The notes: generated by a model not told the origin, from the letters alone. 64,000 bases of DNA from Bacteroidales bacterium (GCA_017439305.1 JAFSJK010000022.1:33578-97577), one strand, 5' to 3'. Positions 1 through 8,781 are shown, counted from the first letter of the stretch. Translations and numbers: made by a program.

Positions 1-1
1 G

Positions 2-412
2 GAAGAACTCTCGCACAACTCCCGGATCCCCGTCTACTCGGATTCCCCCGAATTCATCACCGGCTACATCATGCGGTACGATGTCTTGGAGAACCTGGCC
101 GAGGACAAGTTCGACACCCGACTGAAATCCATCAAGCGCAAAATCGCCGCTTTCCACGAGGAAACATCCGTCAGCGACATCTGGGAATCCCTCCTCAAGA
201 CCAAGGACCAGATCGCCCTCATCATCGACGACTACGGCTGCTTCCAGGGAATCATCACGCTCGAGGACATCATCGAGACCATCCTCGGGATGGAGATCAT
301 CGACGAGAACGACACGATCACTGATATGCAGCAATACGCGAAGGAACGCTGGCTCAAGCGCAAGAACCAGTACAAGCAGATCGTGCTTCCCGAAGAGGAT
401 CCCGAAGCGTAA
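2..412 (+). CDS. CBS-domain protein, CorC/CNNM (hemolysin-like) family, C-terminal part
   Basis: The gene is cut by the left window edge; the reading frame is open from base 2 and ends at the TAA at 410-412. The visible 136 residues form the tandem CBS region of a CNNM/CorC-type membrane protein. The first CBS ends with HNSRIPVY...ITGYIM, and the second contains ALIIDDYGCFQGIITLEDIIETILG, a typical pattern for this family. The missing upstream part should hold the DUF21 membrane domain. Family members are linked to divalent cation export or homeostasis; the substrate cannot be told from this fragment. The usual C-terminal transporter-associated domain (CorC_HlyC) is absent, so this is the short form. 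Confidence 0.85.
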   Translation, partial: EELSHNSRIPVYSDSPEFITGYIMRYDVLENLAEDKFDTRLKSIKRKIAAFHEETSVSDIWESLLKTKDQIALIIDDYGCFQGIITLEDIIETILGMEIIDENDTITDMQQYAKERWLKRKNQYKQIVLPEEDPEA

Positions 413-427
413 GACCTTTTGACATAA

Positions 428-1618
428 ATGAAAAAGATCGCCGTCATAGGAGCCGGTGCCGCCGGTTGTTTCTGCGCCGCCGAACTCAGACGGAGGCTTC
501 CGGAGGCAGCGGTCGATGTCTTTGAGGCAGGCCCGAAACCCCTGGCCAAGGTGGCCGTTACGGGAGGCGGACGCTGCAACCTGACCAACTCCTTCGAAGG
601 CATCCGGAGCCTGGCCGAGGCCTATCCGCGGGGAGAGCGCCTGATGAAACGGCTGCTGAAGGGTTTTTCCCAGGAGGACACGTGGCGCTGGTTTGAATCC
701 ACCGGAGTTCCTCTCGTGCTGCAGGAGGATCATTGCGTCTTCCCGCAATCCCAGGATGCGATGGACATCGTCCATGCACTTCTTCGCAAGATGGAGGGAG
801 TCAACCTCTTCCTCCGGACGCCCGTGCACGGCATCAAGGCCGATTTGCCTGGACATCTCCATGTGGACGGCGTGCCTTATGAAGCCGTTGTCGTGACTAC
901 CGGCGGTGCCCCGAAAGGTCTTCCGATGCTGGATGGCCTTGCGTTGGAATGGGTTCCTACCGTTCCTTCGCTTTTCACCTTCACGGTGCGGGACGAAGGG
1001 CTTCGGAGTTTGATGGGCCTGGTCGTGGATGCCTCCGTCTCCATCCCAGGCACATCCTTCAAGGCCGACGGTCCCCTGCTTATCACCGACTGGGGTTTAA
1101 GCGGCCCGGCTGTCCTGAAGCTTTCCGCCTATGCCGCCCGGCATCTGAACGAGGCCGGCTACAGGGCTCCCCTTTCAGTCAACTGGCTCGCCCTTAATGA
1201 AGCCGACACGCGGGACGTCCTGCGGGATTCCGCTGCCGGGAATCCACGCAAGCAAGTCTCCAATACACCTCCGGCCGGACTTCAGGCCCGCCTGTGGAGC
1301 CACCTGGTCCAGAGGTCCGGAATCCGGCCTGACATCCGTTGGGCGGAACTGGGCACGAAGGGCCTGAACAAACTTGTGGGCGTACTGACGCAGGACTCCT
1401 ATGCCATCGAAGGAAAAACGAAGTTCCGCGAAGAATTCGTTACCTGCGGAGGCGTTGCCCTGTCCAATGTGGATCCGTCCACCCTCGAAAGCAAGAAGCA
1501 TCCTGGACTGTACTTCGCCGGTGAAGTCCTGGACATCGACGCCATCACCGGCGGATTCAACCTGCAGGCGGCCTGGACCACCGCGTTCACCGTCGCCCAA
1601 TCCATTGCCGAAAAATGA
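428..1618 (+). CDS. NAD(P)/FAD-dependent oxidoreductase, HI0933/BaiN-like family
   Basis: A 396-residue flavoprotein. A dinucleotide-binding GAGAAG motif sits at residues 8-13, a GGGRCNLTN motif follows near residue 46, and the C-terminus has the AGEVLDIDAITGGFNLQ signature that closes the FAD site in the HI0933 (YhiN) family. Length is normal for the family. It follows the CBS gene by 15 bases and overlaps rmuC by the ATGA junction at 1615-1618, so the three are probably one transcript. The physiological substrate of most HI0933 proteins is unknown; BaiN acts on bile acid intermediates, but nothing here supports that specific role. Confidence 0.88.
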   Translation: MKKIAVIGAGAAGCFCAAELRRRLPEAAVDVFEAGPKPLAKVAVTGGGRCNLTNSFEGIRSLAEAYPRGERLMKRLLKGFSQEDTWRWFESTGVPLVLQEDHCVFPQSQDAMDIVHALLRKMEGVNLFLRTPVHGIKADLPGHLHVDGVPYEAVVVTTGGAPKGLPMLDGLALEWVPTVPSLFTFTVRDEGLRSLMGLVVDASVSIPGTSFKADGPLLITDWGLSGPAVLKLSAYAARHLNEAGYRAPLSVNWLALNEADTRDVLRDSAAGNPRKQVSNTPPAGLQARLWSHLVQRSGIRPDIRWAELGTKGLNKLVGVLTQDSYAIEGKTKFREEFVTCGGVALSNVDPSTLESKKHPGLYFAGEVLDIDAITGGFNLQAAWTTAFTVAQSIAEK

Positions 1619-2910
1619 AAGAAATCCTTCTGATCATCGCACCTGCTGCCATCGCCCTCCTGGTCATCGCCGTCCTGGTCACCTGGCTGATTCTCAAGTC
1701 CAGATATGGGAAAGCGCTGAATCAGGTTGAAAACCAGCTCATTACCTCCCAGGGAGAAGTCAAGTCGCTGACCGCCCTCCGCGAAAACGACCTGGCTTCG
1801 CACGAGAAGTCGGTCGCCCTGCTCAAGGAGGCCCACGATGCTGCGCTCAAACAGCAGATCGCCGCCATCCGGGCCGAAATGACCGCGGAGACGGAACGCC
1901 TGCTCAAACAGCGGGAGGAAGAACTCGCCCGGAAAGCCGAAGAGACCTTCAAGACCATTTCCGGGAGCCTGGACAAGGACCTGAAAGATATGAAGGAGGC
2001 CTTTGATGCCCAGAAAAAGAGCCACACGGAGAGTTCCGCCTCCTTGAAAGAGCAGCTGGAAGGGGCGGTCCGCAATCTGGCAGCACAGACCCGCGACATC
2101 GGCCAGAAAGCCGACAACCTGGCCTCCGCCCTCAAGGGGCAGAACAAGATGGCCGGCTGCTGGGGAGAGACCATCCTGTACAACATGCTTGTCGATGAAG
2201 GGATGGTGGAAGGACGGGACTTCGACAAGGAAGAGACGCTCAGGGATGCAATGGGACTCATTATCCTGAACGAAGACAGCGGGAAGCGGATGCGGCCGGA
2301 CTTCATCCTGCACTACCCCGACAAAACGGAAATCATCATCGACTCGAAAGTGTCCCTGGACGCCTATTCCGACTGGGTGGCCGCCGAAACGGAAGCCGGG
2401 AAGAACGATGCCGCCGTCCGCAACCTCGCCGCCATCCGGGCCCAGCTTAAATCGCTCTCCGGCAAGCGGTACCAGGATTACATCCGGGAAGGCTACAGGA
2501 CATTGGACTACGTAATCATGTTCATCCCCAACTACGGTGCCCTTCAGCTCGCCAAAACGCTGGCTCCGGACATTTTCCGCGAGGCATACAACCAGGGGGT
2601 GCTGCTTACCACGGAAGAGACGCTGATGCCCTTCCTCCGGATGATCCGGATTGCCTGGACCAATTATGACCAGGCCCGCAACCAGGAAAAAATCGTCAAG
2701 GCCGCCCAGACCATGATCGACCGCGTGTATGATTTCGCTTCGGCGCACGCCGCCATGGGGAAGAAACTGAAAGAGGCCATGACGGAATATGACCGGTGTG
2801 CCGACAAGATCAAGGATTCAGGACAGAGCATCCTGGTGTCGGCCCATCAGCTGGTCAAACTCGGGATTCCGAAGAATCCGAAGAAGCCGCTCCCTGAAAT
2901 CGAAGAGTAA
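1615..2910 (+). CDS. rmuC: RmuC family DNA recombination protein
   Basis: A 431-residue protein with an N-terminal membrane segment (about residues 4-27), a long charged coiled coil (about 30-180) and the conserved RmuC domain (about 180-400, including GQNKMAGCWGE, RMRPDFILHYPD and IIDSKVSLDAY). RmuC is a predicted nuclease-fold protein that limits inversions between short inverted repeats in E. coli. The start codon overlaps the stop of the preceding flavoprotein gene. The 3' end overlaps the convergent heptose gene by 56 bases (2855-2910), which leaves no room for a separate terminator between them. Confidence 0.9.
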   Translation: MKEILLIIAPAAIALLVIAVLVTWLILKSRYGKALNQVENQLITSQGEVKSLTALRENDLASHEKSVALLKEAHDAALKQQIAAIRAEMTAETERLLKQREEELARKAEETFKTISGSLDKDLKDMKEAFDAQKKSHTESSASLKEQLEGAVRNLAAQTRDIGQKADNLASALKGQNKMAGCWGETILYNMLVDEGMVEGRDFDKEETLRDAMGLIILNEDSGKRMRPDFILHYPDKTEIIIDSKVSLDAYSDWVAAETEAGKNDAAVRNLAAIRAQLKSLSGKRYQDYIREGYRTLDYVIMFIPNYGALQLAKTLAPDIFREAYNQGVLLTTEETLMPFLRMIRIAWTNYDQARNQEKIVKAAQTMIDRVYDFASAHAAMGKKLKEAMTEYDRCADKIKDSGQSILVSAHQLVKLGIPKNPKKPLPEIEE

Positions 2911-4072
2911 GCGGGGCCGTCTCCATCAGGACGAAATCCATCCCGCAGTTCGCGGCGAACGCCCGGTCATACTCCGAGTCACCCAGCATCAGGCTGCGGC
3001 CCGGGTTGATGTCCGGAAAATCCCGGCAGGCTTGCAGGAACATGCCCGTCTGGGGTTTCCGCATCGGATGGCCGTCCGCGAGTTCCGTACAGGTGTAAAT
3101 GGCGTCAATGCGGCCGCCAGCCTTCCGGATTTCTTCCAGCATCCGTCCATGGACGGCCTCCAGATCCTCAGGTGTCATCTTTCCTTTGCCGACGCCGCGC
3201 TGATTGGAAACCAGGATGATGCGACGGAATTTGAGCGACCATTTCGCCAGACATTCCAGGATGCCCGGAAGAAAGGTAAAATCGGCCCAGGACTTGACAT
3301 AATCCCCCGGCAACCAACGGTTGATCACGCCGTCGCGGTCCAGGAACAGCGTATCAGCCGGAGCCGTCAGCACAGCATCTGAAGCCTTCAAAACCGCCTG
3401 GATTTCAGGCAGTTCCCGTTGTGCCCGAGCATAATCCTCCGGGATGCCGATATCGATGAAATAACCCTCCTGTACCCGTCCGGCTACGAGATTCAGGTCT
3501 GAGAGAGGGTCCAGGACATCCTGCTCGAAAGAGAACTTTTTAGGGTAGAGTCCCAGATCCAGTTGGGACCGGTCGATCGCATAGACTCCCCCGTTGATGA
3601 GCCCCTCGGAACAAGCCTGCTTTTCCCGGAAACCGGTCACCAGGTCCCCGTCCCAGTCCACGGCGCCGTACCGGTCGAAATCCCGCATCGGCTTCAAGGC
3701 AAGGGTAACCGGGGCGACGAAAGGGAGTGCGGCCAGGTCGATATCGAAAAAAGTATCCCCGTTGAGGACGTATACCAGGTTTCCCTTGCATTTGGAAAGG
3801 GCGAGGCGGATTCCTCCCCCGGTCCCCAAGGGTTCTTTCTCGATGGCGTAGCTGATCCTGAAAGGCCAGGGACGGGAGTCGATAAAACGGAAGATGACTT
3901 CCTTGAGATATCCTACCGAGAGGACTACGTGATCAACTCCGAATCGCGCCAACCACTCCAGCATATACTGCAGGAACGGCTTTCCGTCAACGGGAGCCAT
4001 GCACTTGGGAACTTCGCTGACGACACTGCGCAGCCGGGTTCCCAGTCCCCCGGCCAGGATTATCGCTTCCAT
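2855..4072 (-). CDS. Fusion of D-glycero-D-manno-heptose-1-phosphate guanylyltransferase (HddC-like) and HAD phosphatase (GmhB-like)
   Basis: A 405-residue two-domain protein. Residues 1 to about 225 are a sugar-phosphate nucleotidyltransferase (LAGGLGTRLRS at 7-17, PKCMAPVDGKPFL, NGDTFFDID). Residues from about 240 are a HAD phosphatase of the HisB/GmhB type (LFLDRDGVINRW with the DxD nucleophile pair, LVSNQRGVGKG, LMLGDSEYDRAFA). Together with the neighbouring HddA it would convert heptose 1,7-bisphosphate to heptose 1-phosphate and then to GDP-heptose for surface glycans. The zinc-binding cysteine cluster usual in GmhB is not present (CTELADGHPMRKP has one Cys). Assigning the phosphatase step rests on the fusion and neighbour. 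The start overlaps hddA by 13 bases. Confidence 0.8.
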   Translation of the reverse strand: MEAIILAGGLGTRLRSVVSEVPKCMAPVDGKPFLQYMLEWLARFGVDHVVLSVGYLKEVIFRFIDSRPWPFRISYAIEKEPLGTGGGIRLALSKCKGNLVYVLNGDTFFDIDLAALPFVAPVTLALKPMRDFDRYGAVDWDGDLVTGFREKQACSEGLINGGVYAIDRSQLDLGLYPKKFSFEQDVLDPLSDLNLVAGRVQEGYFIDIGIPEDYARAQRELPEIQAVLKASDAVLTAPADTLFLDRDGVINRWLPGDYVKSWADFTFLPGILECLAKWSLKFRRIILVSNQRGVGKGKMTPEDLEAVHGRMLEEIRKAGGRIDAIYTCTELADGHPMRKPQTGMFLQACRDFPDINPGRSLMLGDSEYDRAFAANCGMDFVLMETAPLTLRFQGAASSDSSESRV

Positions 4073-5112
4073 ATCTCGGCCACCTTGTCCGTCTCGTATA
4101 CACGCCAGGCGTGGGCGCCACGTTCCGTGAACTGGAAGGGAACCACCTGTCCCGGAAGGGATTCCAAGGCCCTGACAACCGCCATTTTGCGGGCAGGCGG
4201 GACCATCAGCATCATGAATCCGCCGCCGCCGGCACCGGACACTTTGCCGGCCACGGCGCCCGCACCCATCGCCGTATCGAAGGCTTCCTGGATGACCGGA
4301 TTCGTGATGGCGCCGGCCATCTTTTTCTTGTCTTCCCAGGCCTGTCCCAGGATCCGGCCGAATTCCGTCATGTCCCCTTTCAGGAGCGCGAGTTTCATGT
4401 CCACGGAACTCTGCTTGATCCGGTGCATCGCCTCGATGGCGGCGGCATTGCCGGAAGACGTATTCTTCTGCTGTTCACCGATGATGGCGGCGCTGGAACG
4501 GGACCGGCCCGTATAGTACAGGACCATCGAGGATTCCAGTTCATCCACAATCCAGCTCTTGATTTTCAGCGGATTGACGATGACCATGTCGTTCTGGAGG
4601 AATTCCATGAAGTTGAAACCGCCGAATGCGGCCGCATACTGGTCCTGCTTGCCGCCGGCAAGGGCAAGATCCTTCCGCTCGATCTCGTAGGCCAGGCGGG
4701 CGATCTCATAGTCTCCGAGCGGCAGGTTCATCCACTCCGCAAAACACTTGAGGATGCAGACGACCATCGTGGAGGATGTACCCAGGCCGGAGCCGGCGGG
4801 CGCATCGTTATAGGTCGTGATCCGGAAGGCTCCCGGAACGGGTCCATAGTCCTTCACGATGCGGTTGTAGACGCCCCGGATCAGGTCCGGAGCACCGTCC
4901 AGGGTGTCCCTGAGCGGGCATTCGGCATGGCAGTCCGCATCGTAGGCGTCGACCCACACCGTTTCGCCCTCCAGCGTCTCGATGGTCGCATAGGCGGAAA
5001 GGTTGATGGTCGCATTGAGGATCAGGCCACCATACAGGTCGCTGTAGGGGGAAACGTCACTTCCTCCCCCGGCGAGGCCGAGTCTCAGAGGAGCTTTGCT
5101 GCGGATGATCAT
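4060..5112 (-). CDS. hddA: D-glycero-alpha-D-manno-heptose-7-phosphate kinase (GHMP kinase)
   Basis: A 350-residue GHMP-superfamily kinase. It starts with IIRSKAPLRLGLAGGGSDV, typical of HddA and fucokinase-like enzymes. The ATP-binding loop PAGSGLGTSS lies at about 105-114, and a glycine-rich third motif (KVSGAGGGGFMML) is near residue 295. It would phosphorylate the anomeric carbon of heptose 7-phosphate in the GDP-heptose route. It is the first gene of a two-gene leftward operon with the HddC-phosphatase fusion (13-base overlap). A consensus promoter lies at 5129-5159. No gmhA is visible in the window. A related sugar kinase is possible, but the fusion partner supports heptose. Confidence 0.85.
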   Translation of the reverse strand: MIIRSKAPLRLGLAGGGSDVSPYSDLYGGLILNATINLSAYATIETLEGETVWVDAYDADCHAECPLRDTLDGAPDLIRGVYNRIVKDYGPVPGAFRITTYNDAPAGSGLGTSSTMVVCILKCFAEWMNLPLGDYEIARLAYEIERKDLALAGGKQDQYAAAFGGFNFMEFLQNDMVIVNPLKIKSWIVDELESSMVLYYTGRSRSSAAIIGEQQKNTSSGNAAAIEAMHRIKQSSVDMKLALLKGDMTEFGRILGQAWEDKKKMAGAITNPVIQEAFDTAMGAGAVAGKVSGAGGGGFMMLMVPPARKMAVVRALESLPGQVVPFQFTERGAHAWRVYETDKVAEIWKR

Positions 5113-5128
5113 GTCGTCACAATTTGTA

Positions 5129-5159
5129 CAAATTTAGTTATCTTTGTCCAAATTGCAAA
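5129..5159 (-). promoter_or_regulatory. Bacteroidota promoter of the heptose operon
   Basis: On the minus strand TTTG (5159-5156) is followed after exactly 19 bases by TAAATTTG (5136-5129), a full match to the TTTG/TAnnTTTG form. It lies 17 bases upstream of the hddA start. The opposite strand carries TATCTTTG at 5139-5146, inside the spacer, for the divergent HD gene, so the two promoters interlock. Confidence 0.75.
5139..5146 (+). promoter_or_regulatory. -7 box for the HD-domain gene
   Basis: TATCTTTG matches TAnnTTTG. No TTTG sits at the ideal distance; the nearest (5123-5126) is only 12 bases upstream. The box contains the TTG codon at 5144, which argues that this TTG is not the translation start. 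Confidence 0.5.
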
Positions 5160-5161
5160 AG

Positions 5162-5794
5162 ATGAGAGACGGACTGCAGGCCTATATCGAAGCGGAAATC
5201 ATCCCCCGCTACCGCCATTTCGACAAAGCGCATCAGGAAGACCATGTCCGGAGCGTGATCCGCCAGGCCCTGGAACTCGCCGGGCATTATGAAGTCGATC
5301 CCGAGATCGTGTATACGGCGGCGGCTTACCATGATACAGGTCTCGCGGTAGACCGGGCCACCCACCACCTGGAATCCGGAAAAATCATTCGCGCAGACGC
5401 CCGTCTCCGCGACTGGTTCACGGAAGAGGAGATCGAGACCGCCGCCCAGGCGGCAGAAGATCACCGGGCCTCTGCGAAAACGGCCCCCAGAGACATCTAC
5501 GGCCGGATTATCGCCGAGGCCGACCGCCTCATCGACCCGCTCACCATCATCCGCCGCACCATCCAGTTCGGTCTGTCGCATTACCCGGAACTGGATGCTG
5601 AAGGCCATTGGGAGCGCACCCTGCTACATCTGCGGGAGAAATATGGGGACGGAGGGTACCTGCAACTCTGGATTCCCGAGTCGCCCAACGCAGGGAGATT
5701 GGAAGAACTCCGCAAGATCATCCGGGAACCGGAAACCCTGCGGAGCATCTTCGAAAAACTCTTTGCGAAAGAAACCGCTACTGAGCGACCGTAG
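5162..5794 (+). CDS. HD-domain metal-dependent phosphohydrolase
   Basis: A 210-residue protein with HD-domain signatures: an early His (QEDHVRSV near residue 28), the metal-binding His-Asp pair in AAAYHDTG near residue 60, and a later AEDHRAS followed by IIAEADRL. Such proteins hydrolyse phosphate esters, often of nucleotides; the substrate is unknown. I chose ATG at 5162 because the in-frame TTG at 5144 lies inside the likely -7 promoter box. It is divergent from hddA, and its 3' end overlaps the convergent coiled-coil lipoprotein gene by 17 bases. Confidence 0.75.
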   Translation: MRDGLQAYIEAEIIPRYRHFDKAHQEDHVRSVIRQALELAGHYEVDPEIVYTAAAYHDTGLAVDRATHHLESGKIIRADARLRDWFTEEEIETAAQAAEDHRASAKTAPRDIYGRIIAEADRLIDPLTIIRRTIQFGLSHYPELDAEGHWERTLLHLREKYGDGGYLQLWIPESPNAGRLEELRKIIREPETLRSIFEKLFAKETATERP

Positions 5795-6551
5795 CCATTT
5801 TCTCTTTTACGGCCGCGATGCGGTCGGAAGCCTCCGCATAGCCGGTTTCAAGCGCCTTTCCATAATAGAGGAGTGCTTTCTCGTACATTTCGAGGGTCAG
5901 TGACTTGACCTTGGCCTTGTCTTTCCGTCTCGATACCGTCGGGGATTCATCCCCCAGCAATTCGAAATCCGCTCCGGCCTGGAACAGCATCCGGGCCTGT
6001 TCCTTGACCGCCTTTTCCAAATTGGCCTGCTGGGCCGTGATGGTTTCATTCTGGAGGAGGATCGTCCCGTGCTGGGCTGAAATCTTCTCGTTCTGTTCCG
6101 TGATAGTGCGGTCCTTCGCCTGGATTTCCGCCCGCAATCCTTCGATCTCCTTTTCTTTCTCGGCGATGACGGATTTCAATGAGGAAACCATCTTCTTGTA
6201 CGCGGCGTTATCCTTGGTCAGGCGCTCAAGCTGGTCCAATTTCGACTTGATTTCGTCGATGCTGTTCTCGATCACCTCCACCTGGTTCAAGCGGGCGGTT
6301 CCCTGCTCGACGTCGGAACGGAGTACAGCCGTACTACCGGAAATCTGGGAGAGTTCCTGCAGGATATTGTCCACGGCGGCTGCCTGCTCGATGTAGCCGT
6401 TCCGGGTAACCTCCGCGCTGGCTTTGAGGTCCTCATATGCCTGGACGACAGCGTCATAATCGTCCTTCGGGACAGTTTCTCCCGAAGGATTCACGCATCC
6501 GATGACCAGCAGGGCGGTCAACGGGAGAAGGATTATCGGGAGAGTTCGCAT
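5778..6551 (-). CDS. Coiled-coil lipoprotein of unknown function
   Basis: A 257-residue secreted protein with a lipoprotein signal (hydrophobic stretch, then VIGC with Cys near residue 19). A long coiled coil follows (about 50-190, rich in Glu, Lys, Gln and Ile at heptad spacing), then a short helical C-terminal region resembling one or two TPR-like units (YEKALLYYGKALETGYAEA). I do not recognise a catalytic domain. It overlaps the upstream small lipoprotein gene by 19 bases (6533-6551), so the two are translationally linked and may act together in the cell envelope. Confidence 0.7.
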   Translation of the reverse strand: MRTLPIILLPLTALLVIGCVNPSGETVPKDDYDAVVQAYEDLKASAEVTRNGYIEQAAAVDNILQELSQISGSTAVLRSDVEQGTARLNQVEVIENSIDEIKSKLDQLERLTKDNAAYKKMVSSLKSVIAEKEKEIEGLRAEIQAKDRTITEQNEKISAQHGTILLQNETITAQQANLEKAVKEQARMLFQAGADFELLGDESPTVSRRKDKAKVKSLTLEMYEKALLYYGKALETGYAEASDRIAAVKEKMATVAQ

Positions 6552-6913
6552 AGGAAGTCCTGTTTTTCGAAACGGATGGTCGTGAGTTTAAGGTCGGAAC
6601 GGTAGGAGATGCTCCCTTCCCCGAGTTCCTCGGATTTCACCGTTCCGTCTTCAGCGACCGTGAAGGTATACACGGCCGGACCGTACACGGTCACACGGGC
6701 GATCTGGTACTGCCGTTCCGCGATCTTTTTCACGGAAGCGGTGGCATACCGGGTCTCACCTGACGACGTGAATTTCATCGAATAGCTGCCCTCCAGGCTC
6801 CCGATCTTCTGGATGTCGGGAAGGAGGCTGACTTGTTGGACCGAACGGCCTGCACAGCCGGCCAGGGCGGTGCAGACGGCAGTCAGGAAGAGCAGATGAC
6901 GGAAGGGTCTCAT
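6533..6913 (-). CDS. Small lipoprotein of unknown function
   Basis: A 126-residue protein with a lipoprotein signal peptide (ALAGC, Cys near residue 20). The rest is beta-rich and alternates hydrophobic and polar residues (GSYSMKFTSSGETRY, YGPAVYTFTVAEDG), as in a small beta-barrel or lipocalin-like envelope protein. No family was recognised. It lies 10 bases downstream of the flavoprotein gene and overlaps the coiled-coil lipoprotein gene, suggesting a three-gene leftward unit. Confidence 0.65.
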   Translation of the reverse strand: MRPFRHLLFLTAVCTALAGCAGRSVQQVSLLPDIQKIGSLEGSYSMKFTSSGETRYATASVKKIAERQYQIARVTVYGPAVYTFTVAEDGTVKSEELGEGSISYRSDLKLTTIRFEKQDFLCELSR

Positions 6914-6923
6914 AAGTTGGGGA

Positions 6924-8102
6924 TTATTGGAGGATGGCGTCTGCCAGGGCTTCCAAGGCAGCCTGGTCGCTTTCTTTCATCCGGCTGCGGATGGTGACGG
7001 GCTCGCCGACGATCTCGACCTCTTTCATGGCGCCGAACATCTCTTTCATGACCTTGCCGGCGGCAGGGGCCCAGGTCCCGTTTTCAATCAGGGCGACTTT
7101 CCGCTTCTGCCAGGATTTCATCTGGAGGGTATGGAGGAAGTTGTAGGCCGGAGAGAACAGACCTCCATCATAAGAGGAGGCGGCAAGGACCATCCGTCCA
7201 TAACGGAAGGCGTCTTCCACGGCCTCCGCCTGGTCGTCCCGGGTGAGGTCGGAGAAAGCCACCTTCGGGCATCCCTTGGCGAGCAGGATCTCCTTCAGGT
7301 GCTCAGCGACGGCAAGAGTACCGCCGTGGATGGAGGCACAGGCAATGAAAACGCCCTCTGTTTCAACGCCATAGGAACTCCACGTATTGTACAGGTCAAG
7401 ATATTGGCCGAGGTCTTTCCGCAGGATCGGGCCGTGCAACGGGGCGATGACCGCAGGCTGCAGCGGAAGGACTTTCTTGAGGAGAACCTGGACCGGAGCA
7501 CCGTATTTTCCGCAGATATTGAAGTAATAACGGCGGGCTTCGCAGGCCCAGTCGTCATCCTCTTCCCCGAAATAGCCGCACTTGGACAGGGCGCCGAACT
7601 TGCCGAACGCATCGGCCGCGAAGAGGACTTTGTCCTTCCGGTCGAAACTGACCATCACCTCCGGCCAGTGGACCATCGCAGCCAGGATGAACTGCAGGGT
7701 ATGGGCCCCGAGCTCCAGGGTATCCCCCTCCTTCACGGCCTGGGTATTGAAAGACTTTCCCTCAAAGAACTGATTCAGGAAGACGAGTGCTTTCGCGGTT
7801 GCGACGATCCGGATGTCCGGATACTTTTCCGTCAATGCCAGGATGCATCCTGAATGGTCGGGTTCCATATGCTGCACGACCAGGTAATCAGGTTTCCGTC
7901 CGCCCAGGGCCTCTTCCAGAATCCGGAGCCACTCCTCCCCTTTCCGGGCGTCCACGGTGTCCAGAATGGCCACCTTGTCATCCAGGACCAGATAGGAATT
8001 GTACGACATTCCCTCGGGAACGACATATTGGCTTTCAAATAAATCCAGGTCCAGGTCGTCCACGCCGATGTACCGGATGTCGGAAGTGATGTTCTTGATC
8101 AT
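6924..8102 (-). CDS. FprA family A-type flavoprotein (flavodiiron)
   Basis: A 392-residue protein with an N-terminal metallo-beta-lactamase-like diiron domain (VVQHMEPDHSG, the HxExDH ligand motif, near residue 82) and a C-terminal flavodoxin domain (about 250-392; ACASIHGGT, LAASSYDGG). Family members reduce O2 to water or NO to N2O and protect strict anaerobes. Rubrerythrin elsewhere in the window fits such a lifestyle. I chose the ATG at 8102 (MIKNIT); the in-frame TTG 21 bases upstream falls inside a TATCTTTG promoter box. Confidence 0.9.
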   Translation of the reverse strand: MIKNITSDIRYIGVDDLDLDLFESQYVVPEGMSYNSYLVLDDKVAILDTVDARKGEEWLRILEEALGGRKPDYLVVQHMEPDHSGCILALTEKYPDIRIVATAKALVFLNQFFEGKSFNTQAVKEGDTLELGAHTLQFILAAMVHWPEVMVSFDRKDKVLFAADAFGKFGALSKCGYFGEEDDDWACEARRYYFNICGKYGAPVQVLLKKVLPLQPAVIAPLHGPILRKDLGQYLDLYNTWSSYGVETEGVFIACASIHGGTLAVAEHLKEILLAKGCPKVAFSDLTRDDQAEAVEDAFRYGRMVLAASSYDGGLFSPAYNFLHTLQMKSWQKRKVALIENGTWAPAAGKVMKEMFGAMKEVEIVGEPVTIRSRMKESDQAALEALADAILQ

Positions 8103-8120
8103 AGCTTTGCGTTTAATATA

Positions 8121-8128
8121 CAAAGATA
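8121..8128 (-). promoter_or_regulatory. -7 box for the flavodiiron gene
   Basis: TATCTTTG on the minus strand, 18 bases upstream of the ATG. At the expected distance (19 bases) the upstream element is TTTT rather than TTTG. Confidence 0.55.
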
Positions 8129-8169
8129 ATCCTTTTTTCGTAATGAAAAAAGAACGGAGGCGGTGTCAT

Positions 8170-8781
8170 TCAGAATCCCAGCCGGGACAGAAAATGATGG
8201 AAGATATCCGGTCTGCAGATGAGCGGGAACAGCAAACCGTATACAGCCCCCCAGAAGTGAGCCGTATGGCCGATGTTGTCCATGTTCCGTTTCGCCATGT
8301 ACCAGCAGTACAAGAGATACAGAGGCGCGAATAGATATCCGGGAACAGGAATGGGAATCAGGTAGATGTAGATTCCCATCTTCGGCTCGAACAGGATGGA
8401 GGCGAACAAAACGGCGGAAACCGCGCCGGAAGCTCCGACGGCATTATAGCCATAGGCATCCCTGTATTTGACGAGGTCGCCAACGGTCGATACGGCAATG
8501 GCGCTGACGTAGAGGACCACATACAGGATGATGCCGGGAGTATTGCCGAAGGCTGCCTGGAAATACCGCTCCACCACCGTTCCGAAGAAATAGAGAGTGA
8601 GCATGTTGAAGAACAGGTGCCCCCAGCCACCATGGACCAGGCCGTAACTGAGCATCCGATACCACTGCTTCCTGTGCCAAACGTCATAGGCGTTGAACTT
8701 CAAGGCGTTGATATCCAGTTTCCCCGTAAAACAAAGGATGCTGACGGCGGCGGTGACCAGTATGAGAATCAGCGTTACCAT
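8170..8781 (-). CDS. Rhomboid family intramembrane serine protease
   Basis: A 203-residue membrane protein with about six hydrophobic segments. The rhomboid catalytic pair is visible: serine in GASGAVSAV (near residue 117) and histidine in GHTAHFWGAVYGL (near 174). The typical early HGGWGHLFFNM motif with the oxyanion-region His and Asn is near residue 50. It would cleave transmembrane substrates within the lipid bilayer; the substrate is unknown. It overlaps the SGNH hydrolase gene by 7 bases. Confidence 0.9.
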   Translation of the reverse strand: MVTLILILVTAAVSILCFTGKLDINALKFNAYDVWHRKQWYRMLSYGLVHGGWGHLFFNMLTLYFFGTVVERYFQAAFGNTPGIILYVVLYVSAIAVSTVGDLVKYRDAYGYNAVGASGAVSAVLFASILFEPKMGIYIYLIPIPVPGYLFAPLYLLYCWYMAKRNMDNIGHTAHFWGAVYGLLFPLICRPDIFHHFLSRLGF

